Below, piece by piece: positions 17,163 through 25,996 of a stretch of DNA of 64,000 nucleotides (the first letter of the stretch is position 1; each line of letters starts with the position of its first letter). The stretch is taken from NCBI RefSeq assembly GCF_009765735.1, contig NZ_LMUW01000186.1:31786-95785 (forward strand), in the 5' to 3' direction. The translations under genes and the position numbers were made by a program. The notes beneath the pieces are model-generated. The model saw only the letters and a program-made list of their open reading frames with translations, was not told the origin of the DNA and did not search any database. The stretch comes from Xenophilus sp. L33 (GTDB lineage: Bacteria > Pseudomonadota > Gammaproteobacteria > Burkholderiales > Burkholderiaceae_C).

Positions 17163-18128
17163 ATGACAGCGCGAGCCCTGTCCGCCAGCAAGCGCGTGCC
17201 CAGCGCAATCGCTCAGATGGCGACCCGAGGTCTCATCGACTCGCGGCGCCTCTTCTACTTCTTCCACGTTGCCAAGCATGGAAGCTTCTCCGTTGCTGAA
17301 GCCCGGCTCGATGTGGCTCAGCCCGTCATGACGCGGCAGATTCAGCAACTCGAGGCCGACATCGGCGCACGACTTCTTGAGCGCACCGGGCGAGGCGTCA
17401 CCCTCACCGTCCAGGGTCAGATCCTGAATCGCCACGCTGAGTCGATCTTCAATGGCATGGCCGCTGCGATGGAGGAAGTCGAGCTCAGTCGCCGCCGGCC
17501 CACCGCTCGACTATCGATTGCCGCGTCGGCGGTCTTTTCGAGCATGGTGATGCCGGAGGTGATTCGCAGGCTCTTGACCAGAATGCCCGATATCGAATTG
17601 ACCGTGTTGGAAGCCTCGACCGGCCAGGTCCACGAGTATTTGTCGTCCGGTCAAGTCGATCTCGCTGTGGTGCTTCACGCACCGAAGATCGTCCACGCGA
17701 ACCATGTCCTCGCACGCGCGTCGTTCGTGAGCCGCGATCAAGTTGCTCAGCTTGAACTGATTATGCCTTCGGGCAGTCACGGCTCGCGCCGCCTGATGGA
17801 TGAGTATTTTGACGAAGCCGCGCTCGCACCGGTCGCCTCGCTCAAGATTGACAGTCTGGTGATCACCAAGGCGTTGATCGGACAGGGTCCGCGATTTGCC
17901 TCCATGCTGCCGGAACGCTCGGTTCGAGAAGAGGTGGCTGCCGGGCATCTGGTCGCGATTGCCATGAGGCCGGCACTGCACCGTACGCTTTACCTGGCTC
18001 GCCTCAGAGATCGGCCTCTGACGCCCTGCATCCAAGAGATGACCGAGCAGATCGCAAGTGTCGTGCGTGACCGGCAGATTGCGTCACTTCAGGCGAGGCA
18101 CGGGCGTGAGAACGCAAGTCCTGGCTAA
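17163..18128 (+). CDS. LysR-family regulator 1
   Basis: 321 residues from the ATG at 17163; an ATG at 17217 (18 codons later) is also possible. The winged HTH spans RRLFYFFHVAKHGSFSVAEARLDVAQPVMTRQIQQLE, and the effector domain begins near ARLSIAASAVF with the PEVIRRLLTRMPDIELTVLEASTGQ hinge. It is divergent from livK, so it very likely controls the livK operon through the 17-bp site at 16975. It is a clear paralogue of the LysR gene that follows, sharing DSRRLFYFFHVA, TGRGVTLT and EASTGQV segments. The inducer is probably a pathway acid. Confidence 0.92.
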   Translation: MTARALSASKRVPSAIAQMATRGLIDSRRLFYFFHVAKHGSFSVAEARLDVAQPVMTRQIQQLEADIGARLLERTGRGVTLTVQGQILNRHAESIFNGMAAAMEEVELSRRRPTARLSIAASAVFSSMVMPEVIRRLLTRMPDIELTVLEASTGQVHEYLSSGQVDLAVVLHAPKIVHANHVLARASFVSRDQVAQLELIMPSGSHGSRRLMDEYFDEAALAPVASLKIDSLVITKALIGQGPRFASMLPERSVREEVAAGHLVAIAMRPALHRTLYLARLRDRPLTPCIQEMTEQIASVVRDRQIASLQARHGRENASPG

Positions 18129-18131
18129 GAC

Positions 18132-18174
18132 CCGCTTGGAAGGCAAGTTTTCTGCCCGCAGAGCAGGCAAGCGG
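18132..18174 (+). terminator. possible hairpin after LysR 1
   Basis: CCGCTTG at 18132 pairs with CAAGCGG at 18168, with an inner CTGC/GCAG pair; no T-run follows. It could end the LysR 1 transcript or be incidental. Confidence 0.3.
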
Positions 18175-18265
18175 TTGAACCGAGCAGCCCCTGCAGGCGT
18201 CGGGGTCGACGTTGAGTGGTGACGTAAACTACAGCGTTTCGCCTTGGTCTATTTCAAATCTCAGG

Positions 18266-19237
18266 ATGGCTGCCGACAACAAAGCTACCGCACGGAAGAG
18301 GAGCTCGATCGCCGAGATATCTTCACGAAATCTCTTGGATTCCCGTCGGCTCTTTTATTTCTTTCACGTTGCGCGTCTCGGTAGTCTGAGTACGGCTGAG
18401 GCCGTACTCGGCGTAGGGCAATCAGGCATCAGTCGTCAGTTGCAGCAGCTGGAAACGGAGATCGGCGAGCAGTTGCTCCAGAGAACAGGACGCGGCGTCA
18501 CGCTGACACCGGCCGGCGAAGTCCTCTTCAAGCAGGCCGAGACGATATTGCAGGAAATGTCGGGCACGATGGAGATGCTCGACCAGCTCAAGCGTCGTCC
18601 CGGGGCAGGCCACATTACGATCGCTTCTCCGCCGACCTTTTCGAATGTCTACATGCCGGAAGTGGTCCAGCACTTCGTGGACATGTTCCCAAACGTGCAC
18701 TTGGTCGCCTACGAAGCATCGACTGGGCAGGTATATGACTATCTGGCTTCGGGACAGGTGGATCTCGCGATTGTCTTGCACGAGTCCACTTCGCAGAAAT
18801 TGTCCCTGCACAAGCTTGCGGTCGAACCGTTGATGCTGATCGCAGGCGCCACACATCCTATTGCCGGAGAGAAGAGCGTCTCGAGGGAGCGCCTCGCCGA
18901 CTTGGAAATCGTCTTGCCCGTAGCCTCGCACGGATCGCGTGCCTTGGTGGAGGCCTATTGCGACGAAGGTGGGATTGTCCTGGATCCGAAGGTTCGTCTG
19001 GACAGCCTGGGAATGACCAAGGCGGTGCTGAAGAACGGCCGCTACTGCGCCATTCTGCCGTTGATCGCATGCGGCAACGAGGTGGCGAGCGGCGAACTGG
19101 TGGCCATTCCGCTTTTGCCGACGCTCAAGCGCACCCTTTATCTCGCCAGCCTGCGTGATCGACCGCAGTCATCCTTCATGAAGGCGATGACTCGCGAGAT
19201 CACGCAGATCGTGCGCTCAAAGATAGAAAGTCGTTAG
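18266..19237 (+). CDS. LysR-family regulator 2
   Basis: 323 residues from the ATG at 18266 (MAADNKATARKRS); the TTG at 18212 adds 18 residues without family support. HTH: LFYFFHVARLGSLSTAEAVLGVGQSGISRQLQQLE; effector domain from HITIASPPTF. Paralogue of LysR 1. The gene ends by overlapping the convergent flavin-reductase gene by four bases (19234-19237). Given the same 17-bp site at the aldehyde-dehydrogenase/amidohydrolase promoter, the two LysRs may share or divide control of both halves of the catabolic island. Confidence 0.92.
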   Translation: MAADNKATARKRSSIAEISSRNLLDSRRLFYFFHVARLGSLSTAEAVLGVGQSGISRQLQQLETEIGEQLLQRTGRGVTLTPAGEVLFKQAETILQEMSGTMEMLDQLKRRPGAGHITIASPPTFSNVYMPEVVQHFVDMFPNVHLVAYEASTGQVYDYLASGQVDLAIVLHESTSQKLSLHKLAVEPLMLIAGATHPIAGEKSVSRERLADLEIVLPVASHGSRALVEAYCDEGGIVLDPKVRLDSLGMTKAVLKNGRYCAILPLIACGNEVASGELVAIPLLPTLKRTLYLASLRDRPQSSFMKAMTREITQIVRSKIESR

Positions 19238-20274
19238 CGCGCATGGGCATGCCCGAGTTGCTTGGAAAGTGCGAGTGAGGTCGCTCTCAATTCGGACTCG
19301 AGTCGACGCGTTTCCTCGGTCTCCTCGGAACTCCCGATCACGCCGCAAAGCGCAAGCACCATGCGGTTCTCCGAGTCGAAAACAGGAGTTGCCAGGCCGT
19401 AGCGGCCCCGCTTGGTCGTCCTCAGAGACGTAGCAAGTCCGCGTTCTCGTGTACGCGCAAGCACTTGGTCGTATTCGATGGCCGAATCTGCCTCGACCTT
19501 GGATGTCATGGACGCTTCCTGGACGATGGCCTGCGTGAGTTCCGCCGGCAGGTATGCGCCGAACAGGATCCCAACCGCCGAGGTGAGCGGCGACATGACG
19601 ACCCCCGTACGCAGCTCGGGGCTCGCGCTGCGCGCCGCCGGTTCCCACCGAATGATGGTGGCTCCGCGATTTCCCCAGACAGCAACGCCGACGGTGCAGC
19701 CGCTGCGTTTGGCAAGCTCCGGAAGAGCCGCACAGGCAAGACGGACCGCGTCGTTGTGTGCGAGATGCGGAGCGTCGCCTGGCGGTAACGCAAAATCCAT
19801 CTCGTGCTCGAACGCAAGCATGTATTTGCCGCGTGCGAACGCCAACGGTCTCCTGTCGTTTCGCTCGACATTGACAACTTCGCCAAGGAAGACAACATGG
19901 TCGCCGCCGGGATACATGGCGACCTTTCGGCATTCGACCCAGGCACAACATTCGGGTAGCCCTGGCATCGCTGCATGCCTGCGCTCAACCTGAATGCCGG
20001 CGAACTTATCCGAGCCTGGCGTGGCGAATCGTTGGGAAAGATCGCGCTGGTGCTCTGCCAGGATGTTGACGATGAAATGATCGGCGTCTCGAAAGGCTGG
20101 AAAGCTACGAGCAGATCGGGCCTGTGACCAAAGCACCAAAGGCGGATCCAGAGACACCGAGCTGAACGAATTTGCAGTCACTCCCTGGTCCTGCCCCTGC
20201 TCGTCGACGGTCGTTACAACCGTGACGCCGGTCACGAATGTGCCGAATACGTTGCGCAGCTCTTTGGTGTCCAT
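19234..20274 (-). CDS. flavin reductase fused to IclR-like effector domain
   Basis: 346 residues from the ATG at 20274 (MDTKELRNVFGTF). Residues 1-155 are a flavin reductase-like FMN-binding barrel (TGVTVVTT, TANSFSSVSLDPPLVLW, FIVNILAEHQ, GDHVVFLGEV). After a short linker, residues 185-335 resemble the ligand-binding domain of IclR regulators (GCTVGVAVWGNRGATIIRW, PLTSAVGILFGAYLP, RGLATSLRTTKRGRYGLATPVFD, LALCGV) without the IclR winged helix. Known two-component reductases such as HpaC-type C1 use an extra C-terminal domain to gate reduction by substrate, so this domain may sense the substrate. No partner monooxygenase is encoded in the window. Last gene of the ALDH-CoA-transferase unit. 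Confidence 0.88.
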   Translation of the reverse strand: MDTKELRNVFGTFVTGVTVVTTVDEQGQDQGVTANSFSSVSLDPPLVLWSQARSARSFPAFRDADHFIVNILAEHQRDLSQRFATPGSDKFAGIQVERRHAAMPGLPECCAWVECRKVAMYPGGDHVVFLGEVVNVERNDRRPLAFARGKYMLAFEHEMDFALPPGDAPHLAHNDAVRLACAALPELAKRSGCTVGVAVWGNRGATIIRWEPAARSASPELRTGVVMSPLTSAVGILFGAYLPAELTQAIVQEASMTSKVEADSAIEYDQVLARTRERGLATSLRTTKRGRYGLATPVFDSENRMVLALCGVIGSSEETEETRRLESELRATSLALSKQLGHAHAR

Positions 20275-20275
20275 G

Positions 20276-21544
20276 TCAGAGTTCCTTGCCCAACACACCT
20301 TCGGACCGCAAGCGTCGGATGTCATCGCTCGAGAGTTGCAGCAGGCCGCTCAAGACCTCATCGGTGTGTTCTCCAAGAGCGGGCGCAGCCACCGGATCTG
20401 CCATCGGGGTGTCCCGCAGGCGCAAGGGCAATGCCAGGTTCGGAAGCCAGCCTGCCTTGGCATGAGGTATGCGGGACACCAACTGGCGATCCTTCACCTC
20501 AGCGGAGTTCAATCCCTCGGCCAAGGATCGCACTTCTCCGGCTGGAATGCCTGCATCCTTGAGCAATACCTTCCATTCGGAAAAAGGCCGCGTGATGAAG
20601 TGTTCCTGAGCGATCCGCTCAATGGTTGGCCGCGCTGCGACGCGCTGGACCGCGGTTTGGAGCGCCGGATCTTCAGCGATGTCCGACCGGCCAAAGAGCC
20701 GGAAAAGCTTCTGAAACATGCCTGTGGTGCCGCAATTGATGACGAACAGCTTGTCGCTGGCGCGAAACATCCCCGCTGGCGAAGCTTCCAGGTTGAGGTT
20801 GGCACAGCGCTCGCGCTCGACGCCAGAACACATCACCTGCATTGCTGCGTAGCCGGTCATCGTCATCGCGCTGTCGATCATCGCCACTTCGACGAATTGG
20901 CCGCGACCGGTGCTGGTTCGTGCGAACAAGGCTGCCAGGATGGCGTTGCCTGCCATCAACCCGGTCGAGATGTCGATCACAGCGGAGCCGCTGCGCACCG
21001 GATCGCGGTCGGGGTAACCGTTCATCGAGGTGAAGCCACTTTCGGCCATGACGATGCTGTCGAAGCCGAGGCGATCCGCGAAGCGCCCCTCTCGACCGTA
21101 GGCCGAGACGGCACAGTAGATCAGCCGCGGATTCTCCTTTGCACACACTTCGTAGCCAAGACCCAGCCGGTCCATGACACCCGTTGAGAAGTTCTCAACC
21201 AGGACGTCCGCCTCGGCGACCAGCCTTTTGACCAGTTCGACCCCAGCCTCGGTCTTCAGGTCAATCGCGACGCTGCGCTTGTTCCGGTTGGTCCACAGAA
21301 AGGGTGCGCCTTGCGTAGGCAGATCGGGATCAATGGGCGGGTACTTGCGGAAGCTGTCACCGCCGGCTGGCGATTCGATCTTGATCACATCGGCACCGAG
21401 GTCGGCCAAGATCAAGGTACCCATGGGACCTGAAACGAACTGGGTGAAGTCGATGACACGGATTCCGCCAAGCGGCAAGGGCTTGCCCTCGGGACGCGCG
21501 ACGTGCGGCGGAAAGTTTTCTTGGATGCGTTCGCGTTGCAACAT
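20276..21544 (-). CDS. CaiB/BaiF family III CoA-transferase
   Basis: 422 residues. The N-terminal motif reads VIDFTQFVSGPMGTLILADLGADVIKIE; AVIDISTGLMAG carries the catalytic Asp in the formyl-CoA-transferase style; the interlocked-dimer C-terminal part is complete (DAGIPAGEVRSLAEGL). It lies one base before the flavin-reductase gene and two after the aldehyde dehydrogenase, so the three are one transcript. It probably moves CoA onto the acid made by the dehydrogenase. Start ATG at 21544 with MLQRERIQENF. Confidence 0.92.
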   Translation of the reverse strand: MLQRERIQENFPPHVARPEGKPLPLGGIRVIDFTQFVSGPMGTLILADLGADVIKIESPAGGDSFRKYPPIDPDLPTQGAPFLWTNRNKRSVAIDLKTEAGVELVKRLVAEADVLVENFSTGVMDRLGLGYEVCAKENPRLIYCAVSAYGREGRFADRLGFDSIVMAESGFTSMNGYPDRDPVRSGSAVIDISTGLMAGNAILAALFARTSTGRGQFVEVAMIDSAMTMTGYAAMQVMCSGVERERCANLNLEASPAGMFRASDKLFVINCGTTGMFQKLFRLFGRSDIAEDPALQTAVQRVAARPTIERIAQEHFITRPFSEWKVLLKDAGIPAGEVRSLAEGLNSAEVKDRQLVSRIPHAKAGWLPNLALPLRLRDTPMADPVAAPALGEHTDEVLSGLLQLSSDDIRRLRSEGVLGKEL

Positions 21545-21546
21545 GG

Positions 21547-23037
21547 TCAGCCGTGGAAGTGAACAATGGTCTTGGTGGTGCTCATCTCATCGAGTGCGAG
21601 CAGGCCCTTCTCGCGGCCATGGCCGCTTCGCTTGGTGCCTCCGAAAGGGAGTTCGACGCCCCCGCCTGCGCCGTAACAGTTGATGAAGCACTGTCCGGTC
21701 ACCAGTCGGTTGGCCAGGCGCGCAAACCGATCGCCATCACGAGTCCAGATGCCCGCGGCCAATCCGTAGGGTGTGTTGTTGGCAAGCGCCACGGCTTCGT
21801 CTTCGGTGTCGAAGACCAGCGCAGCGAGTACTGGGCCGAACACTTCTTCCTGAGCCAGCGGATGATCTGCGGGAACGGGACCGAAGACGGCCGGAGCGAC
21901 AAAGTGCCCCTGCTTGCGCAACTCATCGCGCAACGGGGCACGCCCCAGAAGCGCGATTCCATCCTGCTCTGCCTGCGCGACATAGCGTTCAACGGTCTGA
22001 CGCTGGCGGGCATTGATCACCGGGCCCAGATCGGCATCTTCCTCCGGCACGCCGATGCGCAGCTGTTCGAAGCCTGCAGCGACCTTGCGCATGAAGCTGT
22101 CGAAGATCGATCGCTCGACCAGGACACGGCTGCCGGCCGAGCAGGTTTGACCGGTGTTCTGGGTGATGGCCTTTACGACCGTAGTTGCCGCGCGATCGAG
22201 GTCCGCATCCGCAAAAACCAGCTGCGGCGACTTCCCGCCCAGCTCCAGGCACACCGGAACGCTGTTCAATGCGGCTGCCTGTTGTACCAAGGCGCCGACA
22301 CGCGGCGATCCGGTGAACGAGATGTAGTTGACGCCGGGGTGCGCGGACAGCGCGGCGCCGGCCTGGGCGCCCCATCCAGTCACAACGTTGAGCGCCCCCG
22401 CCGGGAAGCCGGCCTCCAACGCAAGTACTGCGACTTCGAGTGAACTTAGGGAAGCGTCTTCGGCCGGTTTGACCACACACGCGTTGCCCATGGCCAATGC
22501 TGGCGCGATCGACCGACCGAGCATCTGTACCGGATAGTTCCAGGGAATGATGTGCGCCGTCACGCCATGCGGTTCGCGCACAACCTTGACCGAGTAGCCC
22601 GGCTCGAAAGGGATGACGTCACCCAAGACTTTGTCTGCCGCGCCGCCGTAGTACTCAAAGTAGCGCGCCAGGACCTTAATGTCGTTTCGAGCCGTAGTGA
22701 TCGGCTTGCCTGTGTCCAGCGCCTCGATCCAGGCCAAGCGCTCCAAATCGCGAAGCACCAGTTCCGACAACTTCAAAAGCAAGCGCCCACGAGCCGTCGC
22801 GTGAACTCGACCCCAGGCACCGTCCAAGGCCTCGCGCGCTGCTGCGACTGCTTCGTCGATATCTGCCTCGTCGCCCGCTGCGATATGACCAAGCAGCGAT
22901 CCGTCGGCGGGCGACAGAACTTCGATCGGAGCGTGCCTGGAAGCGCGCCAGCCACCGCCAATGAAGTGCCGTGCCCCGACGGCCCTGAGGTCGAGCCGCA
23001 GTTGTGACGCCTCGGATGCGAATGTTGTCTCTGACAT
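21547..23037 (-). CDS. NAD(P)-dependent aldehyde dehydrogenase
   Basis: 496 residues from the ATG at 23037, normal length. Key residues: Asn of IIPWNYPVQM (oxyanion), Lys of VVKPAEDASL (cofactor), FTGSPRVG (nucleotide binding), the catalytic Glu in LELGGKSPQLV and the nucleophile Cys in NTGQTCSAGSR; C-terminal PFGGTKRSGHGREKG. It oxidises an aldehyde to the acid. It is the first gene of the minus-strand unit and is divergent from the amidohydrolase. The longer frame from 23283 runs through the promoter region and is rejected. Confidence 0.95.
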   Translation of the reverse strand: MSETTFASEASQLRLDLRAVGARHFIGGGWRASRHAPIEVLSPADGSLLGHIAAGDEADIDEAVAAAREALDGAWGRVHATARGRLLLKLSELVLRDLERLAWIEALDTGKPITTARNDIKVLARYFEYYGGAADKVLGDVIPFEPGYSVKVVREPHGVTAHIIPWNYPVQMLGRSIAPALAMGNACVVKPAEDASLSSLEVAVLALEAGFPAGALNVVTGWGAQAGAALSAHPGVNYISFTGSPRVGALVQQAAALNSVPVCLELGGKSPQLVFADADLDRAATTVVKAITQNTGQTCSAGSRVLVERSIFDSFMRKVAAGFEQLRIGVPEEDADLGPVINARQRQTVERYVAQAEQDGIALLGRAPLRDELRKQGHFVAPAVFGPVPADHPLAQEEVFGPVLAALVFDTEDEAVALANNTPYGLAAGIWTRDGDRFARLANRLVTGQCFINCYGAGGGVELPFGGTKRSGHGREKGLLALDEMSTTKTIVHFHG

Positions 23038-23074
23038 AGGTAAAAAGGCCTTGCGTGGTTTGATGCTTTCTATG

Positions 23075-23091
23075 TTAGCATATCTGCTATG
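23075..23091. promoter_or_regulatory. candidate LysR operator, copy 2
   Basis: Exact second copy of the 17-mer TTAGCATATCTGCTATG found at 16975-16991, here 37 bases before the ALDH start (minus) and 39 before the amidohydrolase start (plus). An exact 17-bp match in two divergent promoter regions of one catabolic island supports a shared regulator. Confidence 0.65.
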
Positions 23092-23130
23092 TGATGTACG
23101 AATATCAACGCGACAAATCAAGAGACCCAC

Positions 23131-24333
23131 ATGGACGCAACAACTACCCCGATCCAAGCACCTCCTGCACGAAAGCAGGCTCTCAAGGACTACTTCGTCG
23201 TCTCCGCCGACAGTCATGTCAACGAGCCGCACGACCTCTGGCTGAAGCGCATCGACGAGAAATTTCGCGATCGTGTGCCGCATATCAAGGTTGACGAGAA
23301 AGGTCGCAAGTGGTTCGTTGTCGAGGGCTTCCGCAGTTCGATGATTCGCGAGGCACCGCGTGACGAACAGGTGACCATTGATGAGTTCAAGCGCCAGAGC
23401 GAGGCTGCTGGCAAGCGAATGGAGCTCGACCGAACAAAGGGCGCCATGTTTCAGCAGCGAGGCAATCCAAACTTGGATCGCTACGCGGACATGGACTATG
23501 ACGGCATTGATGCCGAAGTACTGTTTCCGAACAAGGGGCTCGCCAATTGGTCATCGCCCGATTCGGCACTGCACGTCGCGATGTGCAGCGTCTACAACGA
23601 TTGGGCTCACGAGACCTTCGGAAACAGCACGCGCAGCTTTCCGACGGCTTGCGTAGCGCCGGGCGACATCGACGCATGCGTTGCAGAGATCGAGCGCGTA
23701 GCGAAGCTTGGCTTTCACAGCGTGACGATGCCGCCGCTGGTACAGGGCACCGGCTACAACCTGCCCGAGTTCGATCGCGTCTGGTCCGCTTTAGAAGAGA
23801 CCGGCATGCCGGTCTGCTTCCATGCAGGCACAGGCAAGGATCCGCGTACCGCGAGCGGCAATGGCGGCGCGATCATCAACTACGTCGTACATGCTATGAA
23901 CACGGTACTCGAACCCTGCGTGCAGCTGTGCTCGTCAGGTGTATTCGAGCGACATCCGGGCCTCAATTTCGCGACCATCGAGGCCGGCGTCGGATGGGTG
24001 CCCTATGCGCTTTGGGCGATGGATCAGGGATTCGACAAGCACGCGTTTTGGGTGTCACCGAAGATTAAGCGCAAGCCAAGCGAGTACTTCAGGGAACACG
24101 GTCATGCCAGCTTTCAAGAGGACCCGATCGGGATCGCGCTGCGCGACTGGGTCGGCATTGATAGCATCCTGTGGGGCAATGACTACCCACACATCGAAGG
24201 TACGTGGCCATACTCCGAAGAGGTGACCAGTCGGCTGACCAAGGATCTGAGTCGTGAGGAGCGAGCCAAGATCATCGGACTGAACGCTGCGCGGCTCTTC
24301 AAGATTGAAGTTCCTCAAGATAAGCGGGTCTGA
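23131..24333 (+). CDS. amidohydrolase-2 family metal-dependent hydrolase/decarboxylase
   Basis: 400 residues. The ACMSD-like TIM barrel is seen from VVSADSHVNEPHDLW (the metal-site D-x-H pattern), through DAEVLFPNKG, VTMPPLVQGTGYN, GMPVCFHAGTG (metal His) to ILWGNDYPHIEGTWP (catalytic Asp). Family members decarboxylate or hydrolyse aromatic and cyclic acids. It is first in a five-gene plus-strand unit with a thiolase-fold aldolase, DUF35, a Bug receptor and a CoA-transferase, and divergent from the ALDH; a ring-cleavage or decarboxylation role is inferred. The reaction cannot be fixed from sequence. Confidence 0.88.
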   Translation: MDATTTPIQAPPARKQALKDYFVVSADSHVNEPHDLWLKRIDEKFRDRVPHIKVDEKGRKWFVVEGFRSSMIREAPRDEQVTIDEFKRQSEAAGKRMELDRTKGAMFQQRGNPNLDRYADMDYDGIDAEVLFPNKGLANWSSPDSALHVAMCSVYNDWAHETFGNSTRSFPTACVAPGDIDACVAEIERVAKLGFHSVTMPPLVQGTGYNLPEFDRVWSALEETGMPVCFHAGTGKDPRTASGNGGAIINYVVHAMNTVLEPCVQLCSSGVFERHPGLNFATIEAGVGWVPYALWAMDQGFDKHAFWVSPKIKRKPSEYFREHGHASFQEDPIGIALRDWVGIDSILWGNDYPHIEGTWPYSEEVTSRLTKDLSREERAKIIGLNAARLFKIEVPQDKRV

Positions 24334-24338
24334 CAGCC

Positions 24339-25511
24339 ATGCAAGTCAGAGACGCATATATCGCCGGCGTGGGGCAAACCGAGTTCACCCGGCACGGCGG
24401 CATCATGAACCGCAGCCAGTTTCAGGTCGCCGCCGAAGCGATATTGGCCGCACTGGCCGATGCAGGCATGCAGCCAGAGGAAGTCGATGGCTTTGCCTCC
24501 TACTCCAATGACGCCAACGAAGCGGCATTGATGCAGGTGACGCTCGGAGTGCCGCAGATGCGCTGGTCTTCGATGGTATGGGGTGGGGGCGGCGGCGGTT
24601 CCTGCGCCGCAATCGCGCAAGCAGCTGCGGCGATCGAAGCAGGCCATGCAAGCACCGTCGTCGTCTATCGTGGGCTCTGCCAAGGGCAATCCAGACGATT
24701 CGGGCGCTTCGGCGACGGCCGTACGCATGGCAACTTCGTCCATCCCTTCGGCCTTTTCGCCCCGGCGCAGATGTTAGCGCTGCTGGTGCGCCGACATATG
24801 CATCTGCACCCGCAGATCGAGGAAAAGCACCTGGGGATGATCGCCGTGAATGCGCGCGCCAATGCCAATCGCAACCCCGCTGCGGTCATGCACGGTAGAC
24901 CGATGACGATGGAGGACTATTTCGCCTCGCGCTACATCGCCGAGCCGCTGCGCCTGTTCGACTGCTGCCTGGAAACCGATGGCGCTTGCGCCATCGTGGT
25001 CACCACAAAGGAGCGAGCGCTTGATGGGCGCAAGTCTCCTGTGAGGATTCTGGCCAGCAAGCATGGCAGTGGACCGGGTTGGGGTTCCGGGCCGCTTGGC
25101 AGCCAGAACATGCCGGACGAAGACTACGACAGCACCAATTCGCGCCGGATGGCACGCGAACTCTTCGCCAGTGCCGGCGTGACGCCAGCCGACATCGACG
25201 TCGCGCAAATCTACGATCACTTCTCGGGGATGGTACTCATGGCGCTCGAGGAGTTCGGGTTTTGCGATCCAGGCGGCAGTGGCGACTTTGTCGAGCGTGG
25301 AAACATTGCCTGGCCGAACGGCAAGCTGCCGATCAATACCTCAGGCGGCCAGCTCTCCGAAGCCTATGTACATGGGCTCAACGTCGCGATCGAGGGGGTC
25401 AGACAGATGCGCGGCGAATCGACCTCTCAGGTGAACGACGCCAAGCTGTGCCTGGTCACTGGTGGCCTCGGGGTATCACCGACCAGCTCGATCATCATCG
25501 GAAAGGATTGA
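24339..25511 (+). CDS. thiolase-fold protein, Ltp2-like putative retro-aldolase
   Basis: 390 residues, starting MQVRDAYIAGVGQTEF, typical of SCP-x/lipid-transfer thiolases. The position of the thiolase nucleophile Cys, in the turn before the AQAAAAIEAG helix, is occupied by the glycine run GGGGGGS; the Cys present lies about four residues later. The C-terminal motif is NTSGGQLSEAYVHG, and QIYDHFSGM precedes it. These match Ltp2-type enzymes that cleave steroid side chains by retro-aldol chemistry using tyrosines, rather than true thiolases. The DUF35 partner follows by one base, as in known Ltp2-DUF35 complexes. A CoA-linked aldol substrate is therefore likely. Confidence 0.85.
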   Translation: MQVRDAYIAGVGQTEFTRHGGIMNRSQFQVAAEAILAALADAGMQPEEVDGFASYSNDANEAALMQVTLGVPQMRWSSMVWGGGGGGSCAAIAQAAAAIEAGHASTVVVYRGLCQGQSRRFGRFGDGRTHGNFVHPFGLFAPAQMLALLVRRHMHLHPQIEEKHLGMIAVNARANANRNPAAVMHGRPMTMEDYFASRYIAEPLRLFDCCLETDGACAIVVTTKERALDGRKSPVRILASKHGSGPGWGSGPLGSQNMPDEDYDSTNSRRMARELFASAGVTPADIDVAQIYDHFSGMVLMALEEFGFCDPGGSGDFVERGNIAWPNGKLPINTSGGQLSEAYVHGLNVAIEGVRQMRGESTSQVNDAKLCLVTGGLGVSPTSSIIIGKD

Positions 25512-25512
25512 C

Positions 25513-25950
25513 ATGGCCTACTTCCCAGAAGGCATGCCGGCGCCGAGTCCGAATTTCGACGATCGCGAATTCTGGCGTCACTGCGACGACCGCGAGTTGC
25601 GCTTTCAATGCTGCGCGGCTTGCGGCAACGCCCGCCATCCTCCTTCGCCGGTTTGTCCGAAGTGCAGATCCCTGCAGGCCAAGTGGCAAGCGGTGCAAGG
25701 AGAAGGCAAAGTGTTTTCCTTCACGGTGATCCACCATGCCAGCCATGAAGCGGTCAAGCCCAACCTGCCCTACGTCGTTGCTGTCGTGACGTTCGACGAC
25801 CTGCCGGGCGTGCGATTGGTGAGCAACGTCACGGATATCCCGCCGTCCGCTGTCCACATCGGCATGCGGGTGAAACTCTGGTGGGACGAAATCTCAGACG
25901 GACATTGTTTGCCGCGATTTCGGGCGTCCGGCCCGAAGAACGAGCGGTAA
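25513..25950 (+). CDS. DUF35/OB-fold acyl-CoA-associated zinc-ribbon protein
   Basis: 145 residues. An N-terminal helix (REFWRHCDDRELRFQ) leads into a rubredoxin-like zinc ribbon, CAACG and CPKCRS, and then an OB-fold (GEGKVFSFTVI, PNLPYVVAVVTFDD, IGMRVKLWWDE). DUF35 proteins bind thiolase-fold partners and help hold acyl-CoA. One base separates it from the aldolase gene, so the two likely form a complex. Confidence 0.92.
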   Translation: MAYFPEGMPAPSPNFDDREFWRHCDDRELRFQCCAACGNARHPPSPVCPKCRSLQAKWQAVQGEGKVFSFTVIHHASHEAVKPNLPYVVAVVTFDDLPGVRLVSNVTDIPPSAVHIGMRVKLWWDEISDGHCLPRFRASGPKNER

Positions 25951-25996
25951 ATGGCGCCCACGTTGGCAACCTGAAACTTCAACGGAGACAAGAAAA

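Noticed and set aside
18615..18931. Short antisense ORFs in the LysR genes as possible regulatory peptides
   Set aside because: No ribosome-binding site or conservation sign; expected shadows of GC-rich genes.
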